A stretch of 64,000 bases of DNA from CAIWHR01 sp963724975 (GTDB lineage: Bacteria; Pseudomonadota; Gammaproteobacteria; Burkholderiales; Casimicrobiaceae): assembly GCA_963724975.1 (NCBI GenBank), contig CAVRXB010000008.1, positions 248,001-312,000 on the forward strand, in the 5' to 3' direction. Position numbers and translations under genes: made by a program. Positions 25,764 to 34,076 of this stretch are shown here, piece by piece; position 1 is the stretch's first letter, and each line of letters begins with the position of its first letter. The notes below the pieces were generated by a model that was not told where the DNA came from, did not search any database, and was given only the letters and a program-made list of their open reading frames with translations.

Positions 25764-26837
25764 ATGACGGAAGACGTTGTCAGCGCGATCGCCGAACGGA
25801 GCGCCGTGCCGGCGTCGGCGACGAGCGTGCCGCTGCTGGTCGCCGATGGCGACATTCCGACGACGCAGCTGATCGCGCGAGTGATCCGCGCGGCGCACGG
25901 CGACGTCGACATCCGCTACCCAGGCACGCTCTTCGACACGAACGTCGCACGCGAGCACGTGGCGTTCTCGCGCTTCTGCGCCACGACGCATGGCTGGCTG
26001 CCCAGCTATCTCGCGAAGCGACGCATCGGCTACGTGTACATCCTCGACGACAACTTCTGGGCGCTCACCCCCGAGGTCGATCCGCATCTGTCCATCTTCT
26101 TCTCGCATCCGGAAACGATGCGAACACTTGACGCATTCGTCGGCGGCGCGCGAGCGGCGGTCGTCATGTCGCATCGTCTCGGCGACGCCATCGTCCGACG
26201 TCTGCCGAATACGAAGATCGAATATCTGAATCCGCCGTTCGACACCGACACGGCAAATGCGCTGCTACGCGCCGCGGCGCCGCGACACGACGACGGTGTC
26301 GTGCGGATCGGCTACCCGACCAGCCGTCGCCAGAGCGTTTCGGCGTTGCTCGATTCCGTGGTGCGCCACGTCGCGCAGCGCTACGCCGGACGTGTCGCGT
26401 TCGAGTTCGTCGGTTGGATGCCGGACGCGCTCGCCGGCGCGCCGGGCGTCGCGTTGCTGCCGCACGTGCCCGACTACGACCGCTATCTCGCATTCAAGAT
26501 CTCGCGGCGATGGGACATTGGCCTCGCTCCGCTCGTCAGCAGCGCATTCGACGCGTGCAAAACGAGTGTCAAGTATCGCGAGTATGGCGGCTGCCGCATC
26601 GCCGGCGTCTATGGCAACGTCGCGCCTTACACAGACGACGTCGTCGACGGGCGCACCGGATTGCTCGCCGATCACCGGCCCGATGCTTGGATCGACGCGC
26701 TGGAGCGTTTAATCGATTCGCCGGCGCTCCGCGACACGATCGCGTCGATCGCGCACGCGGACGTCGAGGCGCGGTTCAGCCAGCGCGCGTCGGTGCGACG
26801 CTGGCGCGAGATCGCGGCCGCGCATGGCAACCGCTGA
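25764..26837 (+). CDS. Glycosyltransferase-like protein (GT-B, group 1 type)
   Basis: 357 residues with the layout of a GT-B glycosyltransferase: an N-terminal Rossmann half (VPLLVADGDIPTTQLIARV), a middle VRIGYPTSRRQSV strand that starts the C-terminal half, and a late segment CKTSVKYREYGGCRIAGVYG followed by VVDGRTGLLADHRPDAWIDA, which resembles the sugar-nucleotide site of CgeB/group 1 enzymes. No signal peptide or membrane helix, so it acts in the cytosol. It overlaps the next gene by 14 bases. The donor and acceptor cannot be read; neighbours suggest assembly of a surface glycan. Confidence 0.75.
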   Translation: MTEDVVSAIAERSAVPASATSVPLLVADGDIPTTQLIARVIRAAHGDVDIRYPGTLFDTNVAREHVAFSRFCATTHGWLPSYLAKRRIGYVYILDDNFWALTPEVDPHLSIFFSHPETMRTLDAFVGGARAAVVMSHRLGDAIVRRLPNTKIEYLNPPFDTDTANALLRAAAPRHDDGVVRIGYPTSRRQSVSALLDSVVRHVAQRYAGRVAFEFVGWMPDALAGAPGVALLPHVPDYDRYLAFKISRRWDIGLAPLVSSAFDACKTSVKYREYGGCRIAGVYGNVAPYTDDVVDGRTGLLADHRPDAWIDALERLIDSPALRDTIASIAHADVEARFSQRASVRRWREIAAAHGNR

Positions 26838-28188
26838 CTTCGCGAACGTCGGCCGCAACGATCCGTGCCCGTGCGGCAGCGGCAAGCGGTTCAAGCATTG
26901 CCACGGCAACGTCGTCGCGCCGGCAGGGGGGCGCGCGGAAGCGCGCCGGCTGATGGCGAGCGCGCTCGAAGCGCAGCAGGCGCGGCGGCTCGACGACGCG
27001 GAGCAGCTGTACCGCGAAGCGATCGCGCTCGCGCCCGATTCGGCCGACGCGCTGCACATGCTCGGCGTGATTCGCTACGAGCGGCGCGACTACGCCGAAG
27101 CGAAGGCGCTGATCCTGCGCGCGCTGGATCTCACCGGCTGGCGCTTCCCGAACTTCCGGCACAATCTCGGGCTCGTCGTCGCGCGCGCAAACGACTGCAA
27201 CGACATAGGGTTCGTCCACGCGCGCCAGCACGAATGGTACGCGTCGCATCGCGCGAAGCGGCGTCCGCCGGTCGAACGCGCGCCGCGTGTTGCCGTCTTG
27301 ATCCCGGCGTACAACGACGCACGTTACGTCGAGGCTGCGCTCGAGTCGTTGTTCGCGCAGACGTACCGCAACGTCGAGATCGTGCTGATCGACGATGGCT
27401 CGACCGACGGCACCGCGGATGTCGCGCGGCGCACGCTCGAGCGCTCGCCATTCCCGCATCGGATGATCCACCGCGCCAACCGCGGCGCGGCGCAAACGCT
27501 CAACGAGGCGTTTGAGCTCGCGAGTGCGCCATACGTCAACGTGCTGAACTCCGACGACGCGTTCGAGCCACTGCGGCTGCGGACGATGGTCGACGAAGTC
27601 GCCGCGACCGGCGCGAGCTGGGGATTTTCGGCGACCGCATTCATCGACGCCGCCGGCGGCGATGTCGACTTGCTGCACGACCCCCGGGCATATCCGCTCG
27701 CCTGCTCGATCTCCGCGGTTCCGGCGGCCCGCTCGACCGGCTTCGCGCTGCTCGCGGCGAACGTCGTCGTGTCGAGCGGCAACCTGTTCTGCTCGCGAGC
27801 GCTGTGGCGCATGCTCGGCGGATTCCGCGACCTTCGCTACAACCATGACTGGGACTTCGCGTTACGCGCGCTGTGGCACGACGAGCCGGTGTTTATTCGC
27901 GACGCGCTGTACCGCCATCGTCTTCATCCGGCGAACACGATCGGCGCGTCGGCGGCGAAGCGGCGCGAGGAGGCGTACCGCATGATGAACGACTATATCG
28001 CGCTCGCAGCCGGTATGACGCCGCCGCCGAACGCATTCGCGCCGTCGATTCACGCGTGGGGCGCCGACTTCGCCGTCGCGGCATTGGAGGGCGAGCTCGC
28101 CGAGACGATGGAAGCACCGGTGCTGCGGCATTTGATTAACGTGGTCGAGCAACGGGATAAGGGGGCGGTCGTTGTCGACACCGTTTGA
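26824..28188 (+). CDS. SEC-C zinc motif + TPR + family 2 glycosyltransferase fusion
   Basis: 454-residue three-part protein. Residues ~10-28 are a SEC-C motif (RNDPCPCGSGKRFKHCHG), which binds zinc and is best known at the end of SecA. Residues ~40-105 form two TPR units (EQLYREAIALAPDSADALHM). From ~155 a GT2 catalytic domain follows: VAVLIPAYNDARYVEAALES, the IDDGSTDGT motif and NSDDAFEPLRLRTM near the metal site, with the late YNHDWDFALRAL. No membrane helix is visible. The combination suggests a glycosyltransferase recruited to a protein partner through SEC-C/TPR. It overlaps both neighbours, so the three genes are co-translated. Confidence 0.82.
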   Translation: MATADFANVGRNDPCPCGSGKRFKHCHGNVVAPAGGRAEARRLMASALEAQQARRLDDAEQLYREAIALAPDSADALHMLGVIRYERRDYAEAKALILRALDLTGWRFPNFRHNLGLVVARANDCNDIGFVHARQHEWYASHRAKRRPPVERAPRVAVLIPAYNDARYVEAALESLFAQTYRNVEIVLIDDGSTDGTADVARRTLERSPFPHRMIHRANRGAAQTLNEAFELASAPYVNVLNSDDAFEPLRLRTMVDEVAATGASWGFSATAFIDAAGGDVDLLHDPRAYPLACSISAVPAARSTGFALLAANVVVSSGNLFCSRALWRMLGGFRDLRYNHDWDFALRALWHDEPVFIRDALYRHRLHPANTIGASAAKRREEAYRMMNDYIALAAGMTPPPNAFAPSIHAWGADFAVAALEGELAETMEAPVLRHLINVVEQRDKGAVVVDTV

Positions 28189-30145
28189 TGACACCCGCGC
28201 GGCGCCGATCTACCGGGCGGTCTCGCCCGACGACGTCGCGTGGATCGACGACGCCGCACCGCCGCTCGCAGCGCGCTGTGCCGTTTGCGGTGATCCAGGC
28301 CCGCATCGAAAGCTGCTGGTTGTCCCGTCGCTCGCGCCGCCGTACACGGCGCTGACGTTGTCGCGCTGCGCCGGCTGCGGCAGCGGCTTCTACGATCCGC
28401 CCGGCATCACCGACTTCAGCGATCTCAACCAGGATCGCAACGATTTCTGGCGCTTCTACGTCGAAGTGGGCGGCGGCGTCTGGGAAACGATCTGGCCGTT
28501 GTTCGTCGATCGCGCGGGTGGTAGGCGAACGCTGCTCGACATCGGCTGCGGCTTCGGTTTCGCCGTCGACTTTTGGCGGCGTGCGATGCGCGCCGATGCG
28601 GTCGGCGTCGAGCTCGCCGACTACGGCGCCGTCGGCGCGCGGATGCTCGACATCCCGGTCCATCGAGAAATGCTGCAGGACTGCGCGGCGCTCGCTGGAC
28701 GCCGCTTCGACATCGTCTACGCATCGGAAGTAATCGAGCACGTACCCGACCCGCGCGCGTTCGTCGAGCTCCTAGCTCCGTTTGTCGCCGACAACGGTGT
28801 TCTCGTGCTGACGACGCCGGCGGTCGAGTACATCAAGCGCGACAACACGTCGCCGACGCTACTCGCCGCGCTGGCGCCGGGCTTCCATGGGTTCCTGTTG
28901 TCAGCGAGCGCATTCGAGCATGCCGCGCGCGCCGCGGGCTTCGAGCACGTCGTCGTGCGCACGTTCGGCGAGCGCCAGTTGCTTTGGGCGTCGCGCGTGC
29001 CGCGCACGCTCGACTTCGACCCCGCGCCAGGGCGCGAGCCGTATCTCGACTACCTCGAGCAATGGTATCAGCGTCACGAGCGCGCCTCGCCGCTCTGGCA
29101 AGGCTATACGTATCGTTACGTCCGCGATCTCGTCGCCAGTGGCCGTTTCGCCGAGGCGCGGCCGAGGGCCGATGCGCTGCTCGCCGCGTTGGTCGACGCC
29201 TACGGCGCGGTTATCGCCGACCCACCGGCGATGATCGAGCGCTTGCGCGAGGCGACGACGTTGCCGGAATTCGGCAAGCGCGCACCGTTCTTTCTGTCGA
29301 CGTTGTATTACGCGCTCGGTGGGCTCGCCGAATACCACGATCATGACCCCGGTGCGGCCCGTGGCTGGTATCGAGGCGCGGCGGAGCTCGGCCGAGAATC
29401 GGCGCGGCTCGGCGCGATCTTCTTCCTCGAGGCGAACCATTTCGTCTGGCCGGCACGCGCCGCAGACGCCGGGCTTGCACTCGCGCAGCGCGATATCGCG
29501 ACAACGGCGCGGACGTTCGCGCAGCTCGCGCGCGATGGCCGCCGCTGTCGCGCCGACGACGGCTTCGTCATCGCCGAGTTCGACTACATCGAGACCGTCG
29601 TGCCCCGCGCGTGCGAAGGGCTCGTGCTCGCGGGCGCGTGGGATGCCGCGCGCGACGTGTTCGCCGCGTATCTCGAGCATGTCGCGGCGTGGCACGCCGA
29701 GCGCGATCCTACGAGCGTCGATGCAATCATCCGCGCGCTGGCCGCCGATGCAGCAGGCGGTCCGCAGGATCCGGTGTTCGCGCCGTTCTTCCAGGGCGTG
29801 CTTGACGCCGCGACGCCCGGCAACGTGCCCAGCACCGATCGCTTGCAGGCGCTCGTCGCGCTTGCGGCCGCGCATCGGTCGCACGCGAAGCTCGGCTCGG
29901 CGCTCGCACGCCACGCCGACATCGCGCGTCGCTACCTGCCGGCTCCGACGCCGAAGACGCTGTTCGATTTCTCGTACACGGTCAACTCCGCCGGCAGCGA
30001 AGCGCTGATCGGTACACGCCAGCACGATCCTGTCGCGCCCCTGCACCTTCGCTGCGTAGAGCGCGCGATGCCTCTGCGCCATCGTCGTCGCGACCGTCGC
30101 CTAGGACGCGTCGCCGCGGCCCCGATGCGGCGCGGCGACCGGTAA
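28172..30145 (+). CDS. Zinc-ribbon class I methyltransferase with large uncharacterised C-terminal part
   Basis: 657 residues from a TTG start at 28172. A four-Cys ribbon (CAVCGDPG and CAGCGSGFYDPPG) is followed by a SAM-dependent fold with TLLDIGCGFGFAVDFWRR (motif I), IVYASEVIEHVPDPRAFVEL and VLVLTTPAVEYI, typical of the Methyltransf_11/23 group that modifies sugars or sugar-linked intermediates. Beyond about residue 300 the chain is helical and repetitive in appearance (DITEX-like TPR look), with no domain I recognise. It is the last gene of the dnaB-linked trio. Its 3' end lies 13 bases from the displaced phoH fragment on the opposite strand, so the island boundary begins just past it. 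Confidence 0.8.
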   Translation: MSTPFDDTRAAPIYRAVSPDDVAWIDDAAPPLAARCAVCGDPGPHRKLLVVPSLAPPYTALTLSRCAGCGSGFYDPPGITDFSDLNQDRNDFWRFYVEVGGGVWETIWPLFVDRAGGRRTLLDIGCGFGFAVDFWRRAMRADAVGVELADYGAVGARMLDIPVHREMLQDCAALAGRRFDIVYASEVIEHVPDPRAFVELLAPFVADNGVLVLTTPAVEYIKRDNTSPTLLAALAPGFHGFLLSASAFEHAARAAGFEHVVVRTFGERQLLWASRVPRTLDFDPAPGREPYLDYLEQWYQRHERASPLWQGYTYRYVRDLVASGRFAEARPRADALLAALVDAYGAVIADPPAMIERLREATTLPEFGKRAPFFLSTLYYALGGLAEYHDHDPGAARGWYRGAAELGRESARLGAIFFLEANHFVWPARAADAGLALAQRDIATTARTFAQLARDGRRCRADDGFVIAEFDYIETVVPRACEGLVLAGAWDAARDVFAAYLEHVAAWHAERDPTSVDAIIRALAADAAGGPQDPVFAPFFQGVLDAATPGNVPSTDRLQALVALAAAHRSHAKLGSALARHADIARRYLPAPTPKTLFDFSYTVNSAGSEALIGTRQHDPVAPLHLRCVERAMPLRHRRRDRRLGRVAAAPMRRGDR

Positions 30146-30158
30146 ATTGTAACGGAGG

Positions 30159-30308
30159 CTACAGGATCTCCGCCGCGTGATCGGCAAGCCGTGAGCGCTC
30201 GCCGCGCTGCAGCGTGACGTGTCCCGAGTGCGCCCAGCCCTTGAAGCGGTCGACGACGTAGGTGATGCCGGAGCTGCCTTCGGTGAGGTACGGCGTGTCG
30301 ATCTGCGC
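30159..30308 (-). pseudogene. Displaced native 3' end of the phoH gene
   Basis: On the minus strand this encodes TPYLTEGSSGITYVVDRFKG, then WAHSGHVTLQRGERSRLADH and a short AAEIL end before TAG at 30159. That is the expected PhoH C-terminus. The main gene body lies 3.9 kb away at 34077-35527 and now ends in unrelated sequence. Bases 30193-30308 are repeated at 34077-34192. The fragment has no start codon or upstream domain, so it is the left-behind tail of the split gene. Confidence 0.9.
30193..30308. repeat. 116-base direct repeat, left copy (phoH 3' region)
   Basis: Matches 34077-34192 with a single difference (G at 30255 against C at 34139). The pair flanks the unique segment 30309-34076. 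The near-identity implies a recent event or continuing exchange between the copies. Confidence 0.93.
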
Positions 30309-30433
30309 CCCCATGCGCTGGCGAGCAAGTTTCAGAAACCTTCAGATCAATTCACGCTCTGCCAAAGACCCTGAGTCGAAGTGCAGGCAACTTGGCACCG
30401 ACGGCGATTCCGCCGGCTCGAGAGGGAAATCCG

Positions 30434-30967
30434 ATGAACACGAAATTGACTATGCGTTCTGCAATTTTCGCGTTGGGCGTCGCGGCAGCCGCGGGTTCGA
30501 TCACTGCAAAGGGCAACCCCTTCGGCCAGTGGCAACCACCGTCGCTAGTCGATGGCGCGTGGGAAGTCACGGTTACCCCGTTCAACTGCGCGACCGGTGA
30601 AGAGTTTCCGTTATTCGCGGTTCAGTCATACATCACGTTCGCGTCCGGCGGCACGCTCGTCGAAGCGAACTCGAACCCGGACTTCCAACCAGGCCAACGC
30701 AGCGCGGGCCTCGGCTACTGGGAGCGGACAGGGCACAAGACCTACCACGCGTTTTTCCAGGCGTTCCTGCAGTTCGACAGCGGGGACCCGCCGCCGCCGC
30801 CGGCACGTCGTTCTTACCGTCGCGGCGCTCAGAGCTTTCGCCACAGTATCGAGATGCAGGATTCCAATCACTGGACCAGCACTGCCGCGGTCACGTTCAC
30901 CGATCCGTCGGGTGTCACAGTGTTTTTGTCCGGCTGTGCAAAGGCGTCTGCCGAACGAATGGAATGA
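30434..30967 (+). CDS. Uncharacterised exported protein of the DGAWEVTVTP family
   Basis: 177 residues with a hydrophobic N-terminus (AIFALGVAAAAGSITA) consistent with export. The body has the recognisable sequence pattern SLVDGAWEVTVTPFNCATG, TFASGGTLVEANSNPDFQPG and GYWERTGHKTYHAFFQ seen in a widespread family of unknown function with a lipocalin-like beta pattern; the two cysteines could pair outside the cytoplasm. GAGAGGGAAAT precedes the ATG. It lies inside the phoH-flanked island, next to a recombinase remnant, and looks like acquired cargo. Confidence 0.75.
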   Translation: MNTKLTMRSAIFALGVAAAAGSITAKGNPFGQWQPPSLVDGAWEVTVTPFNCATGEEFPLFAVQSYITFASGGTLVEANSNPDFQPGQRSAGLGYWERTGHKTYHAFFQAFLQFDSGDPPPPPARRSYRRGAQSFRHSIEMQDSNHWTSTAAVTFTDPSGVTVFLSGCAKASAERME

Positions 30968-31056
30968 TGGAGCGATCCCGATGCAGGTCGGCGAATGCAG
31001 GCAAGGTAGCGCATCAGGCGCGGCGCGCGCATCGCGCGTCGCGCTTTGATCGGGGT

Positions 31057-31209
31057 GATCATGACTTGCGACACGCTTGGGCGACGTGGCACGTGATGGC
31101 CGGTACGACGATCGCGGAACTGGAGGAGCTCGGCGCGTGGAAGTCGGAGCCAATGGTGATGCGCTACGCGCACTTCGCGTCAGCGCAATGGGATCCGACG
31201 CGGGCTAGG
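31057..31209 (+). pseudogene. Remnant of a tyrosine recombinase (phage-type integrase) C-terminus
   Basis: About 50 codons read DHDLRHAWATWHVMAGTT, then ELGAWKSEPMVMRYAHFA. This is the end of a tyrosine recombinase catalytic domain with the HxLRH box, the Trp of the H/W position and the nucleophilic Tyr in RYAH. The N-terminal arm-binding and core-binding domains and the first catalytic Arg and Lys are absent. The frame upstream to 30964 does not resemble an integrase. It supports an integrative element as the origin of the island. Confidence 0.85.
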
Positions 31210-32961
31210 TTGCGGAGCCCAGACCGAGACGCGCGAGCACGGATGAAATGCGAGGGTGCTCGCGTGCTGTGTCCCACTTCGAGTCGACCGGTACGAACTT
31301 GAGGTGCACGTCGCGCGCGTCATAAGCGAGCTCGATGAAGTCGGCGGTGCTATCGAGATCACCGAGGCCGAGATGAATGAGCGCGATTGCACACGGCGGC
31401 ACATACCTTTCGGCGGCCAATGCGACGAGGGTGCCGATAACCTGGCGCGCCTCGTCGGTGCGACCCTGCCGGGCGTGAAGGTAGCCGCGGAGCGAAACCA
31501 CCTTGCTGTTGCCGCTCGACGTTCTACTCGCGTCGGCGAGCTCCGTGAGCGCGAGCGCGTACTCGCCGAGCGCGACGCACGCCTGGGCGAGCTGGAAGTG
31601 ACCGAGCCAGAACGTCGGATCGATGGCGAGCGCTTGCCGGGCATATTGCGCGGCCAGCGCGAAGTCGCGCGCGCCGAATGCCACCTGGGCCGATAACGTG
31701 TGGCTCACCGGCAGCAGCGGATCGAGCTCGCGCGCTCGCCGCATGGCCAAAAGCGATTCACGGATTTGGCCTCGATGCATGTGCAGATGCCCGAGCATTG
31801 CGAACGAGAACCAATAGGCCGGGTCGAGTTCGATGGCGCGGTGTAGGGCGGCCTCGGCGCCCGGCCAATCCCAGTCCAGTCGGAGCTTGCGGAAGCCGAT
31901 CGAAGCCTGCGCTTCAGCCAGATCCGGGCGCGGCCGCACTGCGCGTTCCGATGCCTCCGTCGCCTCGCGGCCGCACCTCGAGCGGCGCCGCATCTCCGGT
32001 CATTGGCATCCCTGCGTATGCATCGGCGATGCCTGACCACGCGAGCGCGTATTCGGCATCAATTTGCGTCGCCTGCCCGAAGTGCTCGAGCGCCTTGCGC
32101 GTGCTGAGTGGCGTGAGCTGGTGCCACAGGTGCCGCCCGCGGAGGTAGGAGTCAAACGCCTCGACATTTCGGGTCTGGCGGCGTCCCAATGCCGCGAGAC
32201 GCTGCTGGATCGAGCCGGAGCCGCACCTGCGCAGCAATAGTGCGCGCTAGTTCGCGCTGGAAAGCGAGAAGGCTCGCGGGCTCGCTATCGAACGATGCCG
32301 TCCATACCGAGGCTTCGTCGCGTGTGCGCACGAGTGTCGCCGATACGCGGCGATGCTCGGCTTCGCTGCGCAGCGACCCTTCCAAGACATATGCGGCACC
32401 GAGCTCGCGCCCGATCCGCGCCACGCCGTCCGCCGCTCCCTTGTAGGCGAACACGGTGGTACGGCTGGTCACGGCGACGCGCTCCGGGTCGATCTGGCCG
32501 AGCGCAACGATCGTCTCCTCGGTTAGCCCGTCTGCGAGATACTCGCTTCCCGCGTCAGCATCGAGGGGCGCAAAGGGCAGCACCGCGACGATGAGTCGCG
32601 TCTCATCGGTCGCCTGTGCCGGCGCGACGGTTCGAATGTCCGCGACGAATGAATAGCCCCGTCCCGGCACCGTGGCAATGTACCGATTCTCGCCATAGCG
32701 ATCGTGCAGCACCCGGCGCAATGCGCCGATGTGCTGGTTGAGGTTGTTCTCCTCGACGATCGTGTCGGGCCAGACTGCACGCATCAGATCGTCCTTGCTA
32801 ACTACTTCGCCGCGGCGCCGCACGAGCTCGATCAACGTGTCGAAGGCCTTGGCGGTCAGCGGGACACGCTCGTCGCGATGCAGGAGCAGGCGCCGAGTCG
32901 GCTCAAGGCGGAACTCGCCGAATGCAAGGGCCCCCTCGAAGCCTTGACTGTCCACTGCCAT
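31205..32961 (-). pseudogene. CadC-like winged-helix regulator with TPR C-terminus, two frameshifts
   Basis: N-terminal OmpR-type winged helix without a receiver (LTAKAFDTLIELVRRRGEVV, NNLNQHIGALRRVLHD, then IATVPGRGYSFVADI), a middle domain with VLPFAPLDADAGSEYLADG and SRTTVFAYKG typical of CadC/TolB-related adenylate-type regulators, and a TPR-rich C-terminus (FGQATQIDAEYALAWSGIAD and many more). The frame shifts near 32205 and 31975, each by one extra base, and reading across gives a protein of about 585 residues. ATG at 32961 gives the usual start just before the DNA-binding domain. It may have controlled island genes. Broken gene or sequence errors. Confidence 0.85.
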
Positions 32962-33313
32962 CACGATGAATTCATAAGATTTCAGGACGCCCGGACAGAT
33001 CATAGTGATTAACGCCTCGTCTGCAAAGGAGCCTTCGGGGCGCAGGCCACGAACCTCGTTCGCATCGCAGTCGCTTTGGTGCCGTTCCTGCCGATCCAAC
33101 GCTTGCCTGACGCCCAGGACGAATGCGCGCAAGCGGCATACATCTAAACGAGTTCATGAGTCTTCAAGACGGTAAGACGGATTGCAGTGACAATCCTCGC
33201 GTCGTCGAGAGCGAGTCTTGCGGGCGTTGCGATGATTCCGCGACGAGGATGTTGTTCGGATCGCGCAGTCGCGCAGGGCATCGCAACCGAGTCCTTTGCG
33301 CACGGGAGACACC

Positions 33314-34076
33314 ATGAACGCTATCCACACTGCAGTCGTTATGTTGCTCGCTCTTGCTTCGTCGACGCCGGTGGGCGCCGGCGCAGCGGTTCCGGCCCCA
33401 CCCAACTATCAAGGCTTATGGTGGAACGCGCCTGCGGGCTCCGAGTCGGGCTGGGGCCTCAACCTCGCGCACCAGGCCGATACGATCTTCACGACGTGGT
33501 TTACCTACGACACCGGCGGCAAGGCCGTGTGGTTCGCGATGACGGCGCAGAAGACCGGAACGAATTCTTACAGCGGCAAGCTGTATTCGACGCGGGGCCC
33601 GGCCTTCAATGCGCAGTTCGATCCCAAGGTGGTGGTTGCGACCGAAGTCGGGAGGGGCACATTGAGCTTCACCGACGCGGATAACGGCACATTTTCATAC
33701 ACGCTCGGCTCCGTCTCGCAGGCGAAGGCGATCACCCGTCAGGTCTTTGGGACGCTTCCCGTGTGCGTGTACGCCGACTCGAGAGCCACCTACAACCTCA
33801 CGGACATGTGGTGGGCTAGCCCCGCGGCATCCGAATCGGGGTGGGGAATCGCCCTGAGCCATCAGGGCGATCAATACTTTGCGAGCACGATTTTAGCCGT
33901 GTGGTTCACCTACGATTCTGACGGCTCTCCGACGTGGCTCACCGTGACGGCCTTCCCATACGGAGACGATTGGGGGGAGTTTTTTGGGTACTCCGGAACC
34001 CTCTATCGGACCTCCGGCGCGCGCTTCGACGCGTTCCGACAGGGCGACGTGGTCGTGACCAAGGTCGGGAGGGCGG
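33314..34076 (+). CDS. Exported YQGLWW-repeat protein, 3'-truncated at the phoH repeat
   Basis: A signal peptide (AVVMLLALASSTPVGAGAA) leads into two copies of a ~100-residue unit: YQGLWWNAPAGSESGWGLNL with AHQADTIFTTWFTYD, and DMWWASPAASESGWGIALSH with AVWFTYDSDGSPTWLTVTA. Secreted proteins built from this unit are frequent and uncharacterised in betaproteobacteria. The second unit breaks at VVVTKVGRA where the 116-base phoH repeat begins; comparison with the first unit shows that its last ~35 residues are missing. The reading frame stays open to 35068 across antisense phoH sequence, so the actual product may carry a long meaningless tail. Confidence 0.8.

Noticed and set aside
24317..25912. 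531-residue minus-strand open frame
   Set aside because: Antisense to dnaB, which is certain. No domain in the antisense product.
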